A stretch of DNA of 64,000 nucleotides from Massilia alkalitolerans DSM 17462 (GCF_000427785.1 NZ_ATYR01000014.1:62001-126000); one strand, 5' to 3'; shown: positions 17,364-27,068, numbered from the stretch's first letter. Notes: generated by a model not told the origin, from the sequence alone. Translations and numbers: made by a program.

Positions 17364-18320
17364 ATGAACACCATTCCACGACGCACCCTGTCCACGCTGG
17401 CCGCCGCCGCACTGGCGATCTGCGTCGCCACCCCGGCCCTGGCCGCCGCACCGATGGCGAAGACCCCGGCCCCGGGCTGGTCGCGCATGATGCTAGGCCA
17501 GTTCGAAATCACCCCGCTGTCGGACGGCACCGTGGACCTGCCGGTCGACCAGCTGCTGGCCCAGGATCCCAAGAAAACCCGGGAGACCCTGGCCAGGGCG
17601 CACCTGAAGCCGATGCTGGAAACCTCGGACAATGCCTACCTCATCAACACCGGCAGCAAGCTGGTCCTGATCGACACCGGCGCCGGCTCCTTCTTCGGCC
17701 CGACCCTGGGCAAGCTGGTGGCGAACATGAAGGCGGCCGGCTACACCCCGGACCAGGTCGACGAGATCTACCTGACCCATTTCCACGGCGACCACGCCGG
17801 CGGCCTGGTGAAGGACTCGGCGGTCGTGTTCAGCAAGGCCATCGTGCGCGCCAACAAGCTGGAATCGGACCACTGGCTGAGCCAGGCGAACATGGACAAG
17901 GCCAAGGACAAGGACACCTTCAAGGGCGCCCAGGCCGCGCTCGGTCCGTACGTGAAGGCCGGCCGCTTCAAGCCTTTCGAAGGCAGCCTTGAACTGGTGC
18001 CGGGCATCCGCGCGAATCCGACCGGCGGCCACACCCCGGGCCATACCAGCTACCTGGTCGAAAGCGGCGGCCAGAAGCTGCTCGTGATCGGCGACCTGAT
18101 CCACGTGGCGGCGGTGCAGATGGAAAACCCGGCCGTGACCATCCAGTTCGACGGCGACCAGAAGGCCGCCGCCGCCACCCGCAAGAAGGAATTCGACGCC
18201 GCGGCCAAGGGCGGCTACATGATCGGCGGCGCCCACCTGCAGTTCCCCGGCCTGGGCTACCTGCACACCGAAGGCAAGGGCTACCGCTACGTCCCGGTCA
18301 ACTACACCCAGATGCGCTGA
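17364..18320 (+). CDS. exported MBL-fold metallo-hydrolase
   Basis: A 318-residue metallo-beta-lactamase-fold protein with a Sec signal peptide (RRTLSTLAAAALAICVAT, cleavage near ALAAAP), so it is periplasmic. The metal-binding signature THFHGDHAGG gives His139, His141, Asp143 and His144; further ligands are in GGHTPGHTSYLV and VIGDLIHVAAVQ. It resembles lactonase or glyoxalase-II-like esterases of the class seen in quorum-quenching enzymes, but the substrate is not determinable. The VOC gene starts 11 bp downstream on the same strand, suggesting an operon that insertion of the IS607-like element has interrupted. Confidence 0.88.
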   Translation: MNTIPRRTLSTLAAAALAICVATPALAAAPMAKTPAPGWSRMMLGQFEITPLSDGTVDLPVDQLLAQDPKKTRETLARAHLKPMLETSDNAYLINTGSKLVLIDTGAGSFFGPTLGKLVANMKAAGYTPDQVDEIYLTHFHGDHAGGLVKDSAVVFSKAIVRANKLESDHWLSQANMDKAKDKDTFKGAQAALGPYVKAGRFKPFEGSLELVPGIRANPTGGHTPGHTSYLVESGGQKLLVIGDLIHVAAVQMENPAVTIQFDGDQKAAAATRKKEFDAAAKGGYMIGGAHLQFPGLGYLHTEGKGYRYVPVNYTQMR

Positions 18321-18622
18321 AAGGAAAGACAATGCTGAATCACGTCATGGTCGGCTCGAACGATATCGAGCGCTCGAAACGTTTTTACGATGCTGTCCTG
18401 GGCGTCCTGGGTGCGGGCGAAGGTTTCCGCAACGAGGCGCCGAGCGGCCACAAGCGGCTGTTCTACCGCCACGATGGCAGCAGCTTCGGCATCAGCGAGC
18501 CGATCAATGGGGAAGCGGCGACGCCGGCCAACGGCGGCACCATCGGCTTCAAGTGCAGTTCGCCCGAGCAGGTCAAGGAGCTAGACCCTAGTCGAACTTA
18601 ATGTGCACCCACGTGTCGAATA

Positions 18623-18823
18623 ATGATCATGGAAAGCACTTTAGCGATTGGACACGCAGCGAAGCGGCTGGGAATCACGGTCAAGACGCTGCAGCGCTGG
18701 GAGCGTGAGGGACGACTGGTCCCGGCGGCGCGCACCGCCAGCAACCGCCGTCGGTATACCGAGCGCCAGCTGCGCGCGGCACTGGAGAGTCACGATGCTG
18801 CTGGCGCACCGGATCAGGATTGA
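18623..18823 (+). CDS. MerR-like HTH protein, N-terminal remnant of IS607 TnpA
   Basis: A 66-residue protein matching the DNA-binding N-terminus of IS607-type TnpA: LAIGHAAKRLGITVKTLQRW is the MerR-type helix-turn-helix and EREGRLVPAARTASNRRRYT the wing. Full-length TnpA continues into a serine recombinase domain (YARVSS-type), which is absent; the frame ends after AAGAPDQD. The stop lies 29 bp inside tnpB, so the two genes overlap and are probably translationally coupled. It may be a decayed transposase or a retained DNA-binding regulator of the element. A second in-frame ATG is at 18629. Confidence 0.8.
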   Translation: MIMESTLAIGHAAKRLGITVKTLQRWEREGRLVPAARTASNRRRYTERQLRAALESHDAAGAPDQD

Positions 18824-20147
18824 CCCCACGCTTGAACAACGCGGCTATTTCGCGCGCGCGGCCGGGACTGCGCGCCGGGTCTGGAACTGGGCGCTCGCCG
18901 AATGGCAGCGCCAGGCCGCCGCAGGCTGCAAGCCGAATGCGATGGCGCTCAAAAAGCAGTTCAACCGGATCAAGTATGCGGACCCGGCCTGGCTTGACGA
19001 GAACGGCCGGCCCTGGCTGCGCACCGTCCACCGCGACGCCCATGCGCAGCCCTTCACCAACCTCGCCAGGGCCTGGAGCCGCTACTTCGAGCAGCGCCGT
19101 GCAGGAACGCCGGCATACCCGCCGGTATTCAAGAAAAAGGGGCGCTGCCGCGATGTGTTCTACCTGGCGAACGACAAGTTCAGGATCGAGGGAAGCACCG
19201 CCGTGCTGCCCAGGGTCGGCCGGGTGGCGCTGTGCGAAGCGCTGCGCTGGCCTGGGCGCATCCTGGGCGCGAGCGTCGCGCGCGAAGCGGATCACTGGTT
19301 CCTGTGCGTCCAGGTCGAGGTACCCGACGCGACAGCGCGCCTGCCTCGCAGCGGCCACGGCGTCACCGGCGTCGACCTCGGCGTGAGCGCGGCCGCCACG
19401 CTCGCCAGCGGCGAGAAGATCGCGGCGCCGCGTCCCTTGACCGCCGCGCTGCGGCGCCTGCGCATCCGGGGCCGGCGCCTGTCGCGCAAGCTGGAGGCCG
19501 CAAAGGCACTGGCCGGGATCGCAGGCCGGATCCCGAAAGGTACACGCCTGCCCGTTTCGAAGAACTGCATCCAGGGAGCGCAGGCGCTGGCTCGCCTACA
19601 CGCTCGTATTGCCAGGGTGCGCCAGGACTTCACCCACAAGCTCACGACCCGCCTCTGCCGCGAGAACCAAGCGGTGGCGATCGAGGACCTGAACGTGGGC
19701 GGCATGCTGGCCAACGCCAGGCTGTCCCGCGCGATCTCGGATGTCGGCTTTTACGAGATCCGTCGCCAGCTGCTGTACAAGGCTGCGCGCTACGGCACCC
19801 TGATCGTGCTGGCCGACCGCTGGTACCCGTCCAGCAAGCTCTGTTCGGGCTGCGGGGTGCGCAACGCCACCCTGGCCCTGGGCGAGCGCGCCTGGACATG
19901 CGCCGGATGCGGCGCGCGCCACGACCGCGACGTCAACGCGGCCATCAATTTGCAACGGCTCGCCACCGGCGCCCTCGCGGCGGCAACGGCGCTACCCGTG
20001 GCGAGTCCGGCGGCGACGCCGGGCACTGCCGCCGGCCTAGTGCCGGCGGGAGGCGGGAAAGTCACGCCTGTCAGGCACGAGCACGGTCAGCAGGAAGGCT
20101 CGGGGCAGGAAGAGAACGCTGCATACTTTTGTGCACGTTTTTGCTAG
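18795..20147 (+). CDS. tnpB: TnpB RNA-guided nuclease of the IS607-like element
   Basis: A 450-residue TnpB. It starts MLLAHRIRIDPTLEQRGYFA, parallel to the other TnpB here. RuvC residues are intact: Asp194 in TGVDLGVSA, Glu297 in AIEDLNVGGML, Asp379 in DRDVNAAINL, with zinc-finger cysteines in CSGCG and CAGCG. Compared with the 14 kb copy it has a longer bridge region (around KAEAAKALAGIAGRIPKG-like sequence, residues 235-260) and a 55-residue Gly/Ala-rich C-terminal tail. Its stop codon lies 3 bp from the element's right end, so any omega RNA must overlap the 3' coding end and take its guide from bases after 20150, inside the VOC gene. Confidence 0.92.
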   Translation: MLLAHRIRIDPTLEQRGYFARAAGTARRVWNWALAEWQRQAAAGCKPNAMALKKQFNRIKYADPAWLDENGRPWLRTVHRDAHAQPFTNLARAWSRYFEQRRAGTPAYPPVFKKKGRCRDVFYLANDKFRIEGSTAVLPRVGRVALCEALRWPGRILGASVAREADHWFLCVQVEVPDATARLPRSGHGVTGVDLGVSAAATLASGEKIAAPRPLTAALRRLRIRGRRLSRKLEAAKALAGIAGRIPKGTRLPVSKNCIQGAQALARLHARIARVRQDFTHKLTTRLCRENQAVAIEDLNVGGMLANARLSRAISDVGFYEIRRQLLYKAARYGTLIVLADRWYPSSKLCSGCGVRNATLALGERAWTCAGCGARHDRDVNAAINLQRLATGALAAATALPVASPAATPGTAAGLVPAGGGKVTPVRHEHGQQEGSGQEENAAYFCARFC

Positions 20148-20298
20148 CAGTTCCACGACGTCGCGGTGGCGCACGACGGTACGTCGATCGAGGAAGCGCC
20201 GGGCCTGCGCAACGGCAGCCTGGGTGCGCTGCACCTGGCCTACGTGCGCGACCCGGACGGCAACAAGCTGTGCGCGGCCTACCGGGTCAAGTAAGCGA

Positions 20299-22770
20299 CT
20301 AGGCGTTGTGCGGCGACGCCTGCACGCTGTCCAGCAGGCGCGCCAGCGCGTCGAAATCGACCGGCTTGACCACGTGATGCCGGAAGCCTGCGGCGAAGGC
20401 CTCGTCGCGGTCCTGCTGCTGGCCGTAGCCGGTAATGGCCACCAGCACGCTCGCCGCGGTTTCCGGCTGGGCGCGCAGGCGGCGCGCCAGTTCGTGGCCG
20501 TCGATCCCGGGCAGGCCGATGTCGAGCAGGCAGACGTCGGGCGCTACCGTCCTGGCGCGCTCCAGCGCCCGCAGCGGCTCGTGCTCGACCACCACCTCGT
20601 GGCCGTGGGCCGCCAGCAGCAGGCCGAGCGTCTCGGCGGCATCCACGTTGTCGTCCACCACCAGCACCGTCAAGGAGCCGGCCTTCGCCGCCGGCACGGG
20701 CGCCTGCGGCAGCGGCGCGGGAGCGGCCTCGCACAACAGCGGCAGCGTGATGACGAAGGTACTGCCCTTGCCCGGTCCCGGGCTCGAACAGCCGACCATC
20801 CCGCCATGCAGCTCGACCAGGTTGCGCACCAGTGCCAGGCCGAGACCGAGGCCGCCCTGCGAACGGTCCGACGAGCGCTCGCCCTGCGTAAACAGGTCGA
20901 ACACCCTGGCGCTCAGCTCGCGGTCCATGCCGATGCCTTCGTCGCGCACGCTGATCACCAGCGCGCCTTTGGCGCCATCCCCGCGCACCTCGGCGCGCAG
21001 GTCGATCTCGCGGCCTTCCGGCGTATATTTGGTGGCGTTGCCGAGCACGTTGGCCACCACCTGCACCAGGCGCGCCTTGTCCCCTTCCACCAGGGCCCAT
21101 GAGGGCGGCAGGTGCACCGACAGGCGCTGGCGCCTGGCCTCGATGGCCGGCCTGACCTGTTCCACCGCTTCCTGCACCACGCCGCGCATGCCGATCTCGG
21201 CCCGCTCGAGCGTGATCAGGCCGCGCGTCACGCGCGAGACGTCGAGCAGGTCGTCCACCAGGCGCGTCATGTGGCGCACCTGGCGACCGATGATGTTGCT
21301 GCTCTGGCGCACCCGCTCCTCGCCAAGCGTGCCGATGCGCAGCAGCTCGGCGGCGGCGCTGATCGGCGCCAGCGGGTTGCGCAGCTCGTGCGCCAGCATC
21401 GCCAGGAACTCGTCCTTGCGGCGGTCGGCCTCGACCAGCTTTTCCTCGGCCAGCTTGCGGTCGGTGATGTCGCGGAAGAAGGAGGCGATGCTGCCGTCCT
21501 GCATCGGGTAGGCGCGCACCTCGGTCCAGATGCGCTGGCCATCGGGGAAGATGTCGAAATAGATCGCGGCGGAGGCGACCCGGGTGCGCATCACTTCGCG
21601 GTACATCCGGCCCATCTCCATGTCGACCGTATTGGGGAAGACCTCCCAGTGATTGCGCCCGATGACCTCATCCGCCGTGGCCCGGCACAGGCGCAGGCCC
21701 TCGGCGTTCATCTCGACGATGTTCCAGTCGGCGTCGAACACGGCGAAGCCTTCGGCGATGGTGTCGAAGATGTTGCGGCTGCGGTCGCGTTCGGCGCGCA
21801 GCGCGGCCTGGGCGCGCGCGGTCTCGGCCGCCGCCCAGGTACGCTCGGCAACGTCGCGCGCCAGCTGCAGGTCGTCGTCACTCCAGTGGCGCGCAAGCAG
21901 GCAATCGATGCCGAGGCAGGCCGTCAGCCGCCCGGACTTGACCAGCGGCACCACCAGCAGCGCACCGATGCGGTCGGCGATGTAGGCGCTGCGGTAGCCC
22001 ATGGTGCGCACGTCGCGCGCGGTGTCGTGGATGCGCACCACGTCGCCCGCGCGCAGCGCCGCGCCCACCGCGGGACCGAATTCGTCGAGGCTGAAACTGG
22101 GCTGTGTCCATTTGCGGCCGTCGCGCGCCCACCAGCGCGGCACCGAGAAGCGTCCCGTCGCCTCGTTCATCTCGGCGTACACCACCCGGTCCGCGTGCAG
22201 CTCGCCGCCCAGCAGCGCGCTGGCGGTGGCGATCACTTCCTCGCTCGAGGCGAGCGGGCGCAGCGCGTCAGACACGGTCAGCTCGAAGGCCGCGCGGCGC
22301 TCGCTGGCGACACGGCGCGTGGTTTCCATCACGGTGCAGAACAGGCCCGCCACCTGGCCGTTGTCGCCGATCAGGGGCGCATGCGAAAAGGTGAAGGTGG
22401 CGCGTTCAGGATAGCCGCGCCGCATCACGGTCATCGGCATGTCTTCGAAGTAGACCGGCTTGCCCGACAGGGCGCGGTCGATCAGCGGCACCATGTCCTT
22501 CCAGACCTCGGCCCACAGGTCGCAGAAGCGCTCGCCGAGCGCGCGCCCGTGCTTCTGCCCGAGCAGCGGCACATAGGCGTCGTTGTAGATGAAAATCAGG
22601 TCCGGGCCCCAGGCCAGGAACATGGGGAAGGCCGAGTGCAGCACCATGTCCACGGCGGTGCGCAGGGCCGGCGACCATTCCCCCGGCGGACCGAGCGGGG
22701 TCTGGCTCCAGTCATGACGGTGGATGCGCATGCGCATGCCGTCGTCCATGGTGTGCGAGGGAGAGGACAT
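20299..22770 (-). CDS. PAS-GAF-PAS hybrid histidine kinase with receiver domain
   Basis: An 823-residue soluble hybrid sensor kinase. An N-terminal PAS-like domain (FLAWGPDLIFIYNDAYVPLLG) is followed by a GAF domain (about 165-320), a second PAS (FDTIAEGFAVFDADWNIVEM), then HisKA with the phospho-His in MLAHELRNPLAPI. HATPase motifs are NATKYTPEG, DEGIGM and GGLGLGLALVRN, and a C-terminal receiver has LTVLVVDDNVDAAETL with acceptor Asp in VCLLDIGLPGIDG. No membrane segment is visible. The ATG at 22770 is preferred over a GTG at 22788. No separate response regulator is adjacent, and the ligand is unknown. The gene ends 4 bp from the 3' end of the broken VOC gene, convergent with it. Confidence 0.92.
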   Translation of the reverse strand: MSSPSHTMDDGMRMRIHRHDWSQTPLGPPGEWSPALRTAVDMVLHSAFPMFLAWGPDLIFIYNDAYVPLLGQKHGRALGERFCDLWAEVWKDMVPLIDRALSGKPVYFEDMPMTVMRRGYPERATFTFSHAPLIGDNGQVAGLFCTVMETTRRVASERRAAFELTVSDALRPLASSEEVIATASALLGGELHADRVVYAEMNEATGRFSVPRWWARDGRKWTQPSFSLDEFGPAVGAALRAGDVVRIHDTARDVRTMGYRSAYIADRIGALLVVPLVKSGRLTACLGIDCLLARHWSDDDLQLARDVAERTWAAAETARAQAALRAERDRSRNIFDTIAEGFAVFDADWNIVEMNAEGLRLCRATADEVIGRNHWEVFPNTVDMEMGRMYREVMRTRVASAAIYFDIFPDGQRIWTEVRAYPMQDGSIASFFRDITDRKLAEEKLVEADRRKDEFLAMLAHELRNPLAPISAAAELLRIGTLGEERVRQSSNIIGRQVRHMTRLVDDLLDVSRVTRGLITLERAEIGMRGVVQEAVEQVRPAIEARRQRLSVHLPPSWALVEGDKARLVQVVANVLGNATKYTPEGREIDLRAEVRGDGAKGALVISVRDEGIGMDRELSARVFDLFTQGERSSDRSQGGLGLGLALVRNLVELHGGMVGCSSPGPGKGSTFVITLPLLCEAAPAPLPQAPVPAAKAGSLTVLVVDDNVDAAETLGLLLAAHGHEVVVEHEPLRALERARTVAPDVCLLDIGLPGIDGHELARRLRAQPETAASVLVAITGYGQQQDRDEAFAAGFRHHVVKPVDFDALARLLDSVQASPHNA

Positions 22771-22833
22771 GGGCCGATTGTCGCACACCTTTCTTGCCCG
22801 AGATGCATTTTTGCAAGACAGGCAAGGCAGGTA

Positions 22834-23418
22834 TTACAACTTGATAAAGTGCTCGCGGTAGTAACGCAGCTCCTCGATCGACTCGACGATGTCGGCCAGC
22901 GCGGTATGCTTCTGGTGCTTCTTGAAGCCGGAGGCGAGTTCGGGCTTCCAGCGGCGGCACAGCTCCTTCAGGGTCGACACGTCCAGGTTACGGTAGTGGA
23001 AGAAGGCTTCCAGCTTGGGCATGCCGCGCGCCATGAAGCGGCGGTCCTGGCAGATCGAGTTGCCGCACATCGGCGACTTGTTGGCCGGGACGTACTGCTT
23101 CAGGAAGGCGATCAGCTCCAGCTCGGCCTGGGCTTCGGTCACGGTCGAGGCCTTGACGCGGTCGATCAGGCCCGAGCGGCCGTGGGTGCCCTTGTTCCAG
23201 TTGTCCATCTTGTCCAGGGTTTCGTCCGACTGGTGGATGGCGAACACCGGACCTTCGGCGATGATGTTCAGGTCGGCATCGGTGACGACCACGGCCACCT
23301 CGATGATGCGGTCGTTGTCCGGGTCCAGGCCGGTCATTTCCATGTCGAGCCAGACCAGGTTGAATTCGTTCGGGCGCACAGGCGCGGCAGCGCCTTCGGT
23401 TTGTGTAGCTTGTGACAT
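22834..23418 (-). CDS. orn: oligoribonuclease
   Basis: A 194-residue DEDDh 3'-5' exoribonuclease that degrades di- to penta-ribonucleotides, including pGpG from c-di-GMP breakdown, and is essential in many proteobacteria. The first catalytic pair is in [17 protein letters not shown]; the family's [12 protein letters not shown] and [14 protein letters not shown] (HxAxxD) are present. Length matches the family, apart from a short acidic or Pro-containing N-terminal extension ([12 protein letters not shown]). A long palindromic repeat lies 22 bp upstream, between it and the divergent M48 protease gene. Confidence 0.96.
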   Translation of the reverse strand: MSQATQTEGAAAPVRPNEFNLVWLDMEMTGLDPDNDRIIEVAVVVTDADLNIIAEGPVFAIHQSDETLDKMDNWNKGTHGRSGLIDRVKASTVTEAQAELELIAFLKQYVPANKSPMCGNSICQDRRFMARGMPKLEAFFHYRNLDVSTLKELCRRWKPELASGFKKHQKHTALADIVESIEELRYYREHFIKL

Positions 23419-23439
23419 AATTCTCTCTTTGTTTATTTA

Positions 23440-23539
23440 CGCGCCTAACAATTCCCACCATGGCGGCGTTGCATCGTCTCGCCGTACTAGCGTACTGTCT
23501 TCGACGATGCGCCTTGCCCTGGTGGTTTTGTTAGACGCG
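23440..23539 (+). repeat. 100-bp long-palindrome repeat, copy 1
   Basis: A 100-bp imperfect palindrome with ends CGCGCCTAACAA and TTGTTAGACGCG, and an inner stem GCATCGTC/GACGATGC around GTAC-TAGC-GTAC. The same sequence occurs in reverse orientation at 34041-34140 with compensating changes in its arms. The transcript would fold as a long, near-continuous hairpin. It sits between the divergent orn and M48 protease genes. No protein is encoded; it resembles a REP/MITE-type non-autonomous element. Confidence 0.85.
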
Positions 23540-23580
23540 TTGAGTTTTCGCGTAATCCTGCATTTTCTCACAGGCACAGC

Positions 23581-24843
23581 ATGTCTTCACTCGGGTTTTC
23601 GGTTTTGTTCGTCGTATTCTTTGCGCTGACCTTGGGCGTGCGCTTCTGGCTGGCCAACCGGCACATCCGGCATGTGCTGCGCCACCGCGCCAGCGTACCG
23701 GCCGAGTTTGCGCCAAAGGTGCCGCTCGCGGCGCACCAGAAGGCGGCCGACTATACGGTGGCCAGGACCCGGCTCGGCATCGCCTCGATGCTGTGGGGCG
23801 GCGTGGTGCTGATCGGCTTCACCCTGCTGGGCGGATTGCAGGCCTTGTCGGTCGCCCTGCTGGGCCTCACCGGTCCGGGCATGACGCACCAGATGGCCCT
23901 GGTGGTGGCGTTCGCGATCGTATCCGGCCTGCTCGACCTGCCCTTCGACTGGTACCGCCAGTTCGTGCTGGAACAGCGCTTCGGCTTCAACAAGATGACG
24001 CCCGGCCTGTGGATCGCCGACATGTTCAAGGGCCTGCTGGTCGGCGCCGTGATCGGCCTGCCGCTGCTGTGGGTGATCCTGGCGCTGATGGAGCGTAGCG
24101 GCGACCTGTGGTGGCTGTGGGCCTGGTGCGTATGGAGCGGCTTCCAGCTGCTGATGATGGTGCTCTACCCGACCGTGATCGCGCCGATGTTCAACAAGTT
24201 CACCCCGCTCGAGGATGCGAGCCTGAAGGAGCGCATCGAAGGCCTGATGGCACGCGTCGGCTTCGCCTCGAAAGGACTGTTCGTCATGGACGGCAGCAAG
24301 CGCAGCGCGCATGGCAACGCCTATTTTTCCGGCTTTGGCAGCAACAAGCGCATCGTCTTCTTCGACACCCTGCTGTCGCGCCTCGACCCGCACGAGATCG
24401 AAGCCGTGCTGGCACACGAACTGGGCCACTTCAAGCTGCGCCACATCGTCAAGCGCATCGTGGTGATGTTCGCGCTGTCGCTGGCTTTCCTGGCGCTGCT
24501 GGGCTACCTGAAGAACCAGGCCTGGTTCTACACCGGCCTGGGCGTGCTGCCGATGATGAACGCGTCGAACGACGGCATGGCCCTGATCCTGTTCGCACTG
24601 GTGCTGCCGGTGTTCACCTTCGTGCTCTCGCCGCTCAGCTCCATCACCTCGCGCAAGCACGAGTTCGAGGCGGACGCCTTCGCCGCGAAGCACACCGATA
24701 GCAGCCACCTGGTGTCGGCCCTGGTCAAGATGTACGAGGACAACGCCTCGACCCTGACGCCGGACCCGCTGCACTCGGCCTTCTACGATTCGCACCCGCC
24801 GGCTTCGGTACGGGTGAAACACCTGACCATGGCGGCCGCATGA
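23581..24843 (+). CDS. M48 family (Ste24/CAAX-type) membrane metallopeptidase
   Basis: A 420-residue integral membrane zinc protease resembling Ste24/CAAX prenyl protease 1 more than the shorter HtpX. The zinc motif is HELGH in VLAHELGHFKLRH (about residue 280); the third ligand Glu lies in KHEFEADAFA. N-terminal Ste24-type sequence DWYRQFVLEQRFGFNKMTP and VIAPMFNKFTPLED are present, with several transmembrane helices. It probably degrades or processes membrane proteins. It overlaps phhB by 4 bp (ATGA), forming a three-gene unit with phhB and rsgA. Confidence 0.92.
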   Translation: MSSLGFSVLFVVFFALTLGVRFWLANRHIRHVLRHRASVPAEFAPKVPLAAHQKAADYTVARTRLGIASMLWGGVVLIGFTLLGGLQALSVALLGLTGPGMTHQMALVVAFAIVSGLLDLPFDWYRQFVLEQRFGFNKMTPGLWIADMFKGLLVGAVIGLPLLWVILALMERSGDLWWLWAWCVWSGFQLLMMVLYPTVIAPMFNKFTPLEDASLKERIEGLMARVGFASKGLFVMDGSKRSAHGNAYFSGFGSNKRIVFFDTLLSRLDPHEIEAVLAHELGHFKLRHIVKRIVVMFALSLAFLALLGYLKNQAWFYTGLGVLPMMNASNDGMALILFALVLPVFTFVLSPLSSITSRKHEFEADAFAAKHTDSSHLVSALVKMYEDNASTLTPDPLHSAFYDSHPPASVRVKHLTMAAA

Positions 24844-25172
24844 AGCTCATTGACCAACACTGCACTCACGGCGCGCCGGCGCTGGATCCTTCCACGATCG
24901 GGGCGCGCCTGCTCGATGTGCCCGAATGGCAGGCCATTGACGGCACCATCGCGCGCGCGTTCACGTTTGCGAACTACCGCGCCACCATCGATTTCGTGAA
25001 CGCGATAGCAAACATGGCCGAAGCGCAGAACCATCACCCCGAGATGACGGTCGGCTACCGCCGCTGCACGGTGGCCTACACCACCCACTCGGCCGGCGGC
25101 GCGCTGAGCGACAACGATTTTATTTGCGCCGCCCGGGCGGACGCGATCTACGTGCAAGGCCCGAGCGCATGA
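24840..25172 (+). CDS. phhB: 4a-hydroxytetrahydrobiopterin dehydratase (pterin carbinolamine dehydratase)
   Basis: A 110-residue PCD/DCoH-family protein that dehydrates 4a-hydroxytetrahydropterin formed by aromatic amino acid hydroxylases. The active-site signature [17 protein letters not shown] is present, with the preceding [12 protein letters not shown] helix. Length is typical. Start and stop overlap with neighbours on both sides (ATGA with the M48 protease and with rsgA), so it is translationally coupled. No phenylalanine hydroxylase gene is in the window; in this arrangement it may serve molybdopterin or general pterin recycling. Confidence 0.93.
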   Translation: MKLIDQHCTHGAPALDPSTIGARLLDVPEWQAIDGTIARAFTFANYRATIDFVNAIANMAEAQNHHPEMTVGYRRCTVAYTTHSAGGALSDNDFICAARADAIYVQGPSA

Positions 25173-26059
25173 GCGAGTTGACCGGCACCATCATCGCGGC
25201 CCACGGCCGCCATTACCTGGCCGATGCGAACGGCGAGAAACTGCAATGCGTCACGCGCGGCAAGAAGACCAACGTGGCGGTGGGCGACGTCGTGATTCTC
25301 AAGCGCACGTCGAACGACCAGGCCGTGATCGAGAAGATCGCCGACCGTACCACCCTGCTCTACCGCTCGGACCAGTACAAGTCGAAGCTGCTGGCAGCGA
25401 ACATCTCGCGCCTGTTCATCGTCGTCGCCACCGAGCCGAGCTTCGCCGACGACCTGGTCTCGCGCTCGCTGGTGGCGGCCGAGGCCGCCGGCATCGAGGC
25501 CCACATCATCCTGAACAAGGTCGACGTGGAGCAGCCGCTGGCGCGCGCCCGCGAGCGCGCCGGCCTGTATGCCTCGCTCGGCTATCCGGTGCACGAATTG
25601 TCGGCCCGCGAACGGCCCGAGCACGCGGTCGAGACCCTGATGCCGCTGCTCGCCGGCCAGTCCTCGATCTTCATCGGCCAGTCGGGCATGGGCAAGTCGT
25701 CCCTGATCAACCTCCTGGTGCCGGACGCCGACATCGCCGTGCGCGAGATCTCGGAAGCCCTGGACACCGGCAAGCACACCACCACCTTCACGCGCCTGTA
25801 CTGGCTGCCCGGCGGCGCCTCGATCATCGATTCGCCCGGCTTCCAGGAATTCGGGCTGTACCACCTGACCGAAGGCATGCTGGAACGCGCCTTCGTCGAG
25901 TTCAAGCCTTATCTCGGCGGTTGCAAGTACTACAACTGCCGCCACCTGGCTGAGCCGCAATGCGCGGTGCTGGGCGCGGTCGGGGAAGGCAGGATCGCGA
26001 AGATGCGGCACGAGCTGTATGCGCAGCTGCTGCACGAATCATCGCAGACTCTCTATTGA
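25169..26059 (+). CDS. rsgA: ribosome small subunit-dependent GTPase A
   Basis: A 296-residue circularly permuted GTPase that helps mature the 30S subunit. An N-terminal OB-fold region ([15 protein letters not shown]) is followed by the permuted G domain: G4 LNKVDV, then P-loop [14 protein letters not shown], then G3 IIDSPGF. The C-terminal zinc-binding segment has [14 protein letters not shown]. The ATG at 25169 overlaps the phhB stop codon. Last gene of the M48-phhB-rsgA unit. Confidence 0.95.
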   Translation: MSELTGTIIAAHGRHYLADANGEKLQCVTRGKKTNVAVGDVVILKRTSNDQAVIEKIADRTTLLYRSDQYKSKLLAANISRLFIVVATEPSFADDLVSRSLVAAEAAGIEAHIILNKVDVEQPLARARERAGLYASLGYPVHELSARERPEHAVETLMPLLAGQSSIFIGQSGMGKSSLINLLVPDADIAVREISEALDTGKHTTTFTRLYWLPGGASIIDSPGFQEFGLYHLTEGMLERAFVEFKPYLGGCKYYNCRHLAEPQCAVLGAVGEGRIAKMRHELYAQLLHESSQTLY

Positions 26060-26071
26060 CTTTTTCATCCG

Positions 26072-26111
26072 CTTTCCCTAAGGGAAAGCAAAAACCCTTA
26101 TAATTCAAGGG
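26072..26111 (+). promoter_or_regulatory. paired inverted repeats around a TATAAT box upstream of argF
   Basis: CTTTCCCT and AGGGAAAG form a perfect inverted repeat with a single central A (26072-26088), too tight for an RNA hairpin but suited to a dimeric protein. It is followed by CCCTT...AAGGG (26095-26111) flanking a consensus -10 TATAAT (26099-26104), 38 bp before the argF start. No good -35 lies at 17 bp. Reads as an argF promoter with operator; the regulator is unknown. Confidence 0.45.
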
Positions 26112-26141
26112 ATAACACTCAAGCAAAGACGCACAGACGAT

Positions 26142-27068
<927 letters not shown>

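Larger units (their letters stand above)
18581..20150 (+). mobile_element. IS607-like element encoding an HTH stub and TnpB
   Basis: The interrupted VOC frame fixes the ends: the element is 1570 bp, from CTAGACCCTAG on the left to TTTTTGCTAGCAG on the right. Because AG precedes both junctions, the crossover is ambiguous by two bases (18579-20148 is equivalent). There is no target-site duplication and no terminal inverted repeat, as expected for serine-recombinase IS607 elements, which cross over at a shared dinucleotide. The palindrome GTGCAC occurs near both ends (18603-18608 and 20131-20136). Cargo is a 66-residue MerR-like HTH protein overlapping tnpB. The catalytic serine-recombinase domain is missing, so mobility would depend on a recombinase in trans. 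Confidence 0.9.
18332..20294 (+). pseudogene. VOC/glyoxalase family protein split by an IS607-like element
   Basis: The 5' part (18332-18580, 83 codons) encodes MLNHVMVGSNDIERSKRFYD onward, a vicinal oxygen chelate domain start. It runs into unrelated sequence after EQVKE. The 3' part resumes at 20151 with FHDVAVAHDG and ends LAYVRDPDGNKLCAAYRVK before the stop at 20292-20294. Joining base 18580 to 20151 restores a continuous 130-codon frame without gain or loss of a base, the normal length of this family. As it stands, translation yields an 89-residue truncated product. The intact enzyme would be a small glyoxalase/dioxygenase-fold protein, probably dimeric; substrate unknown. Confidence 0.9.
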
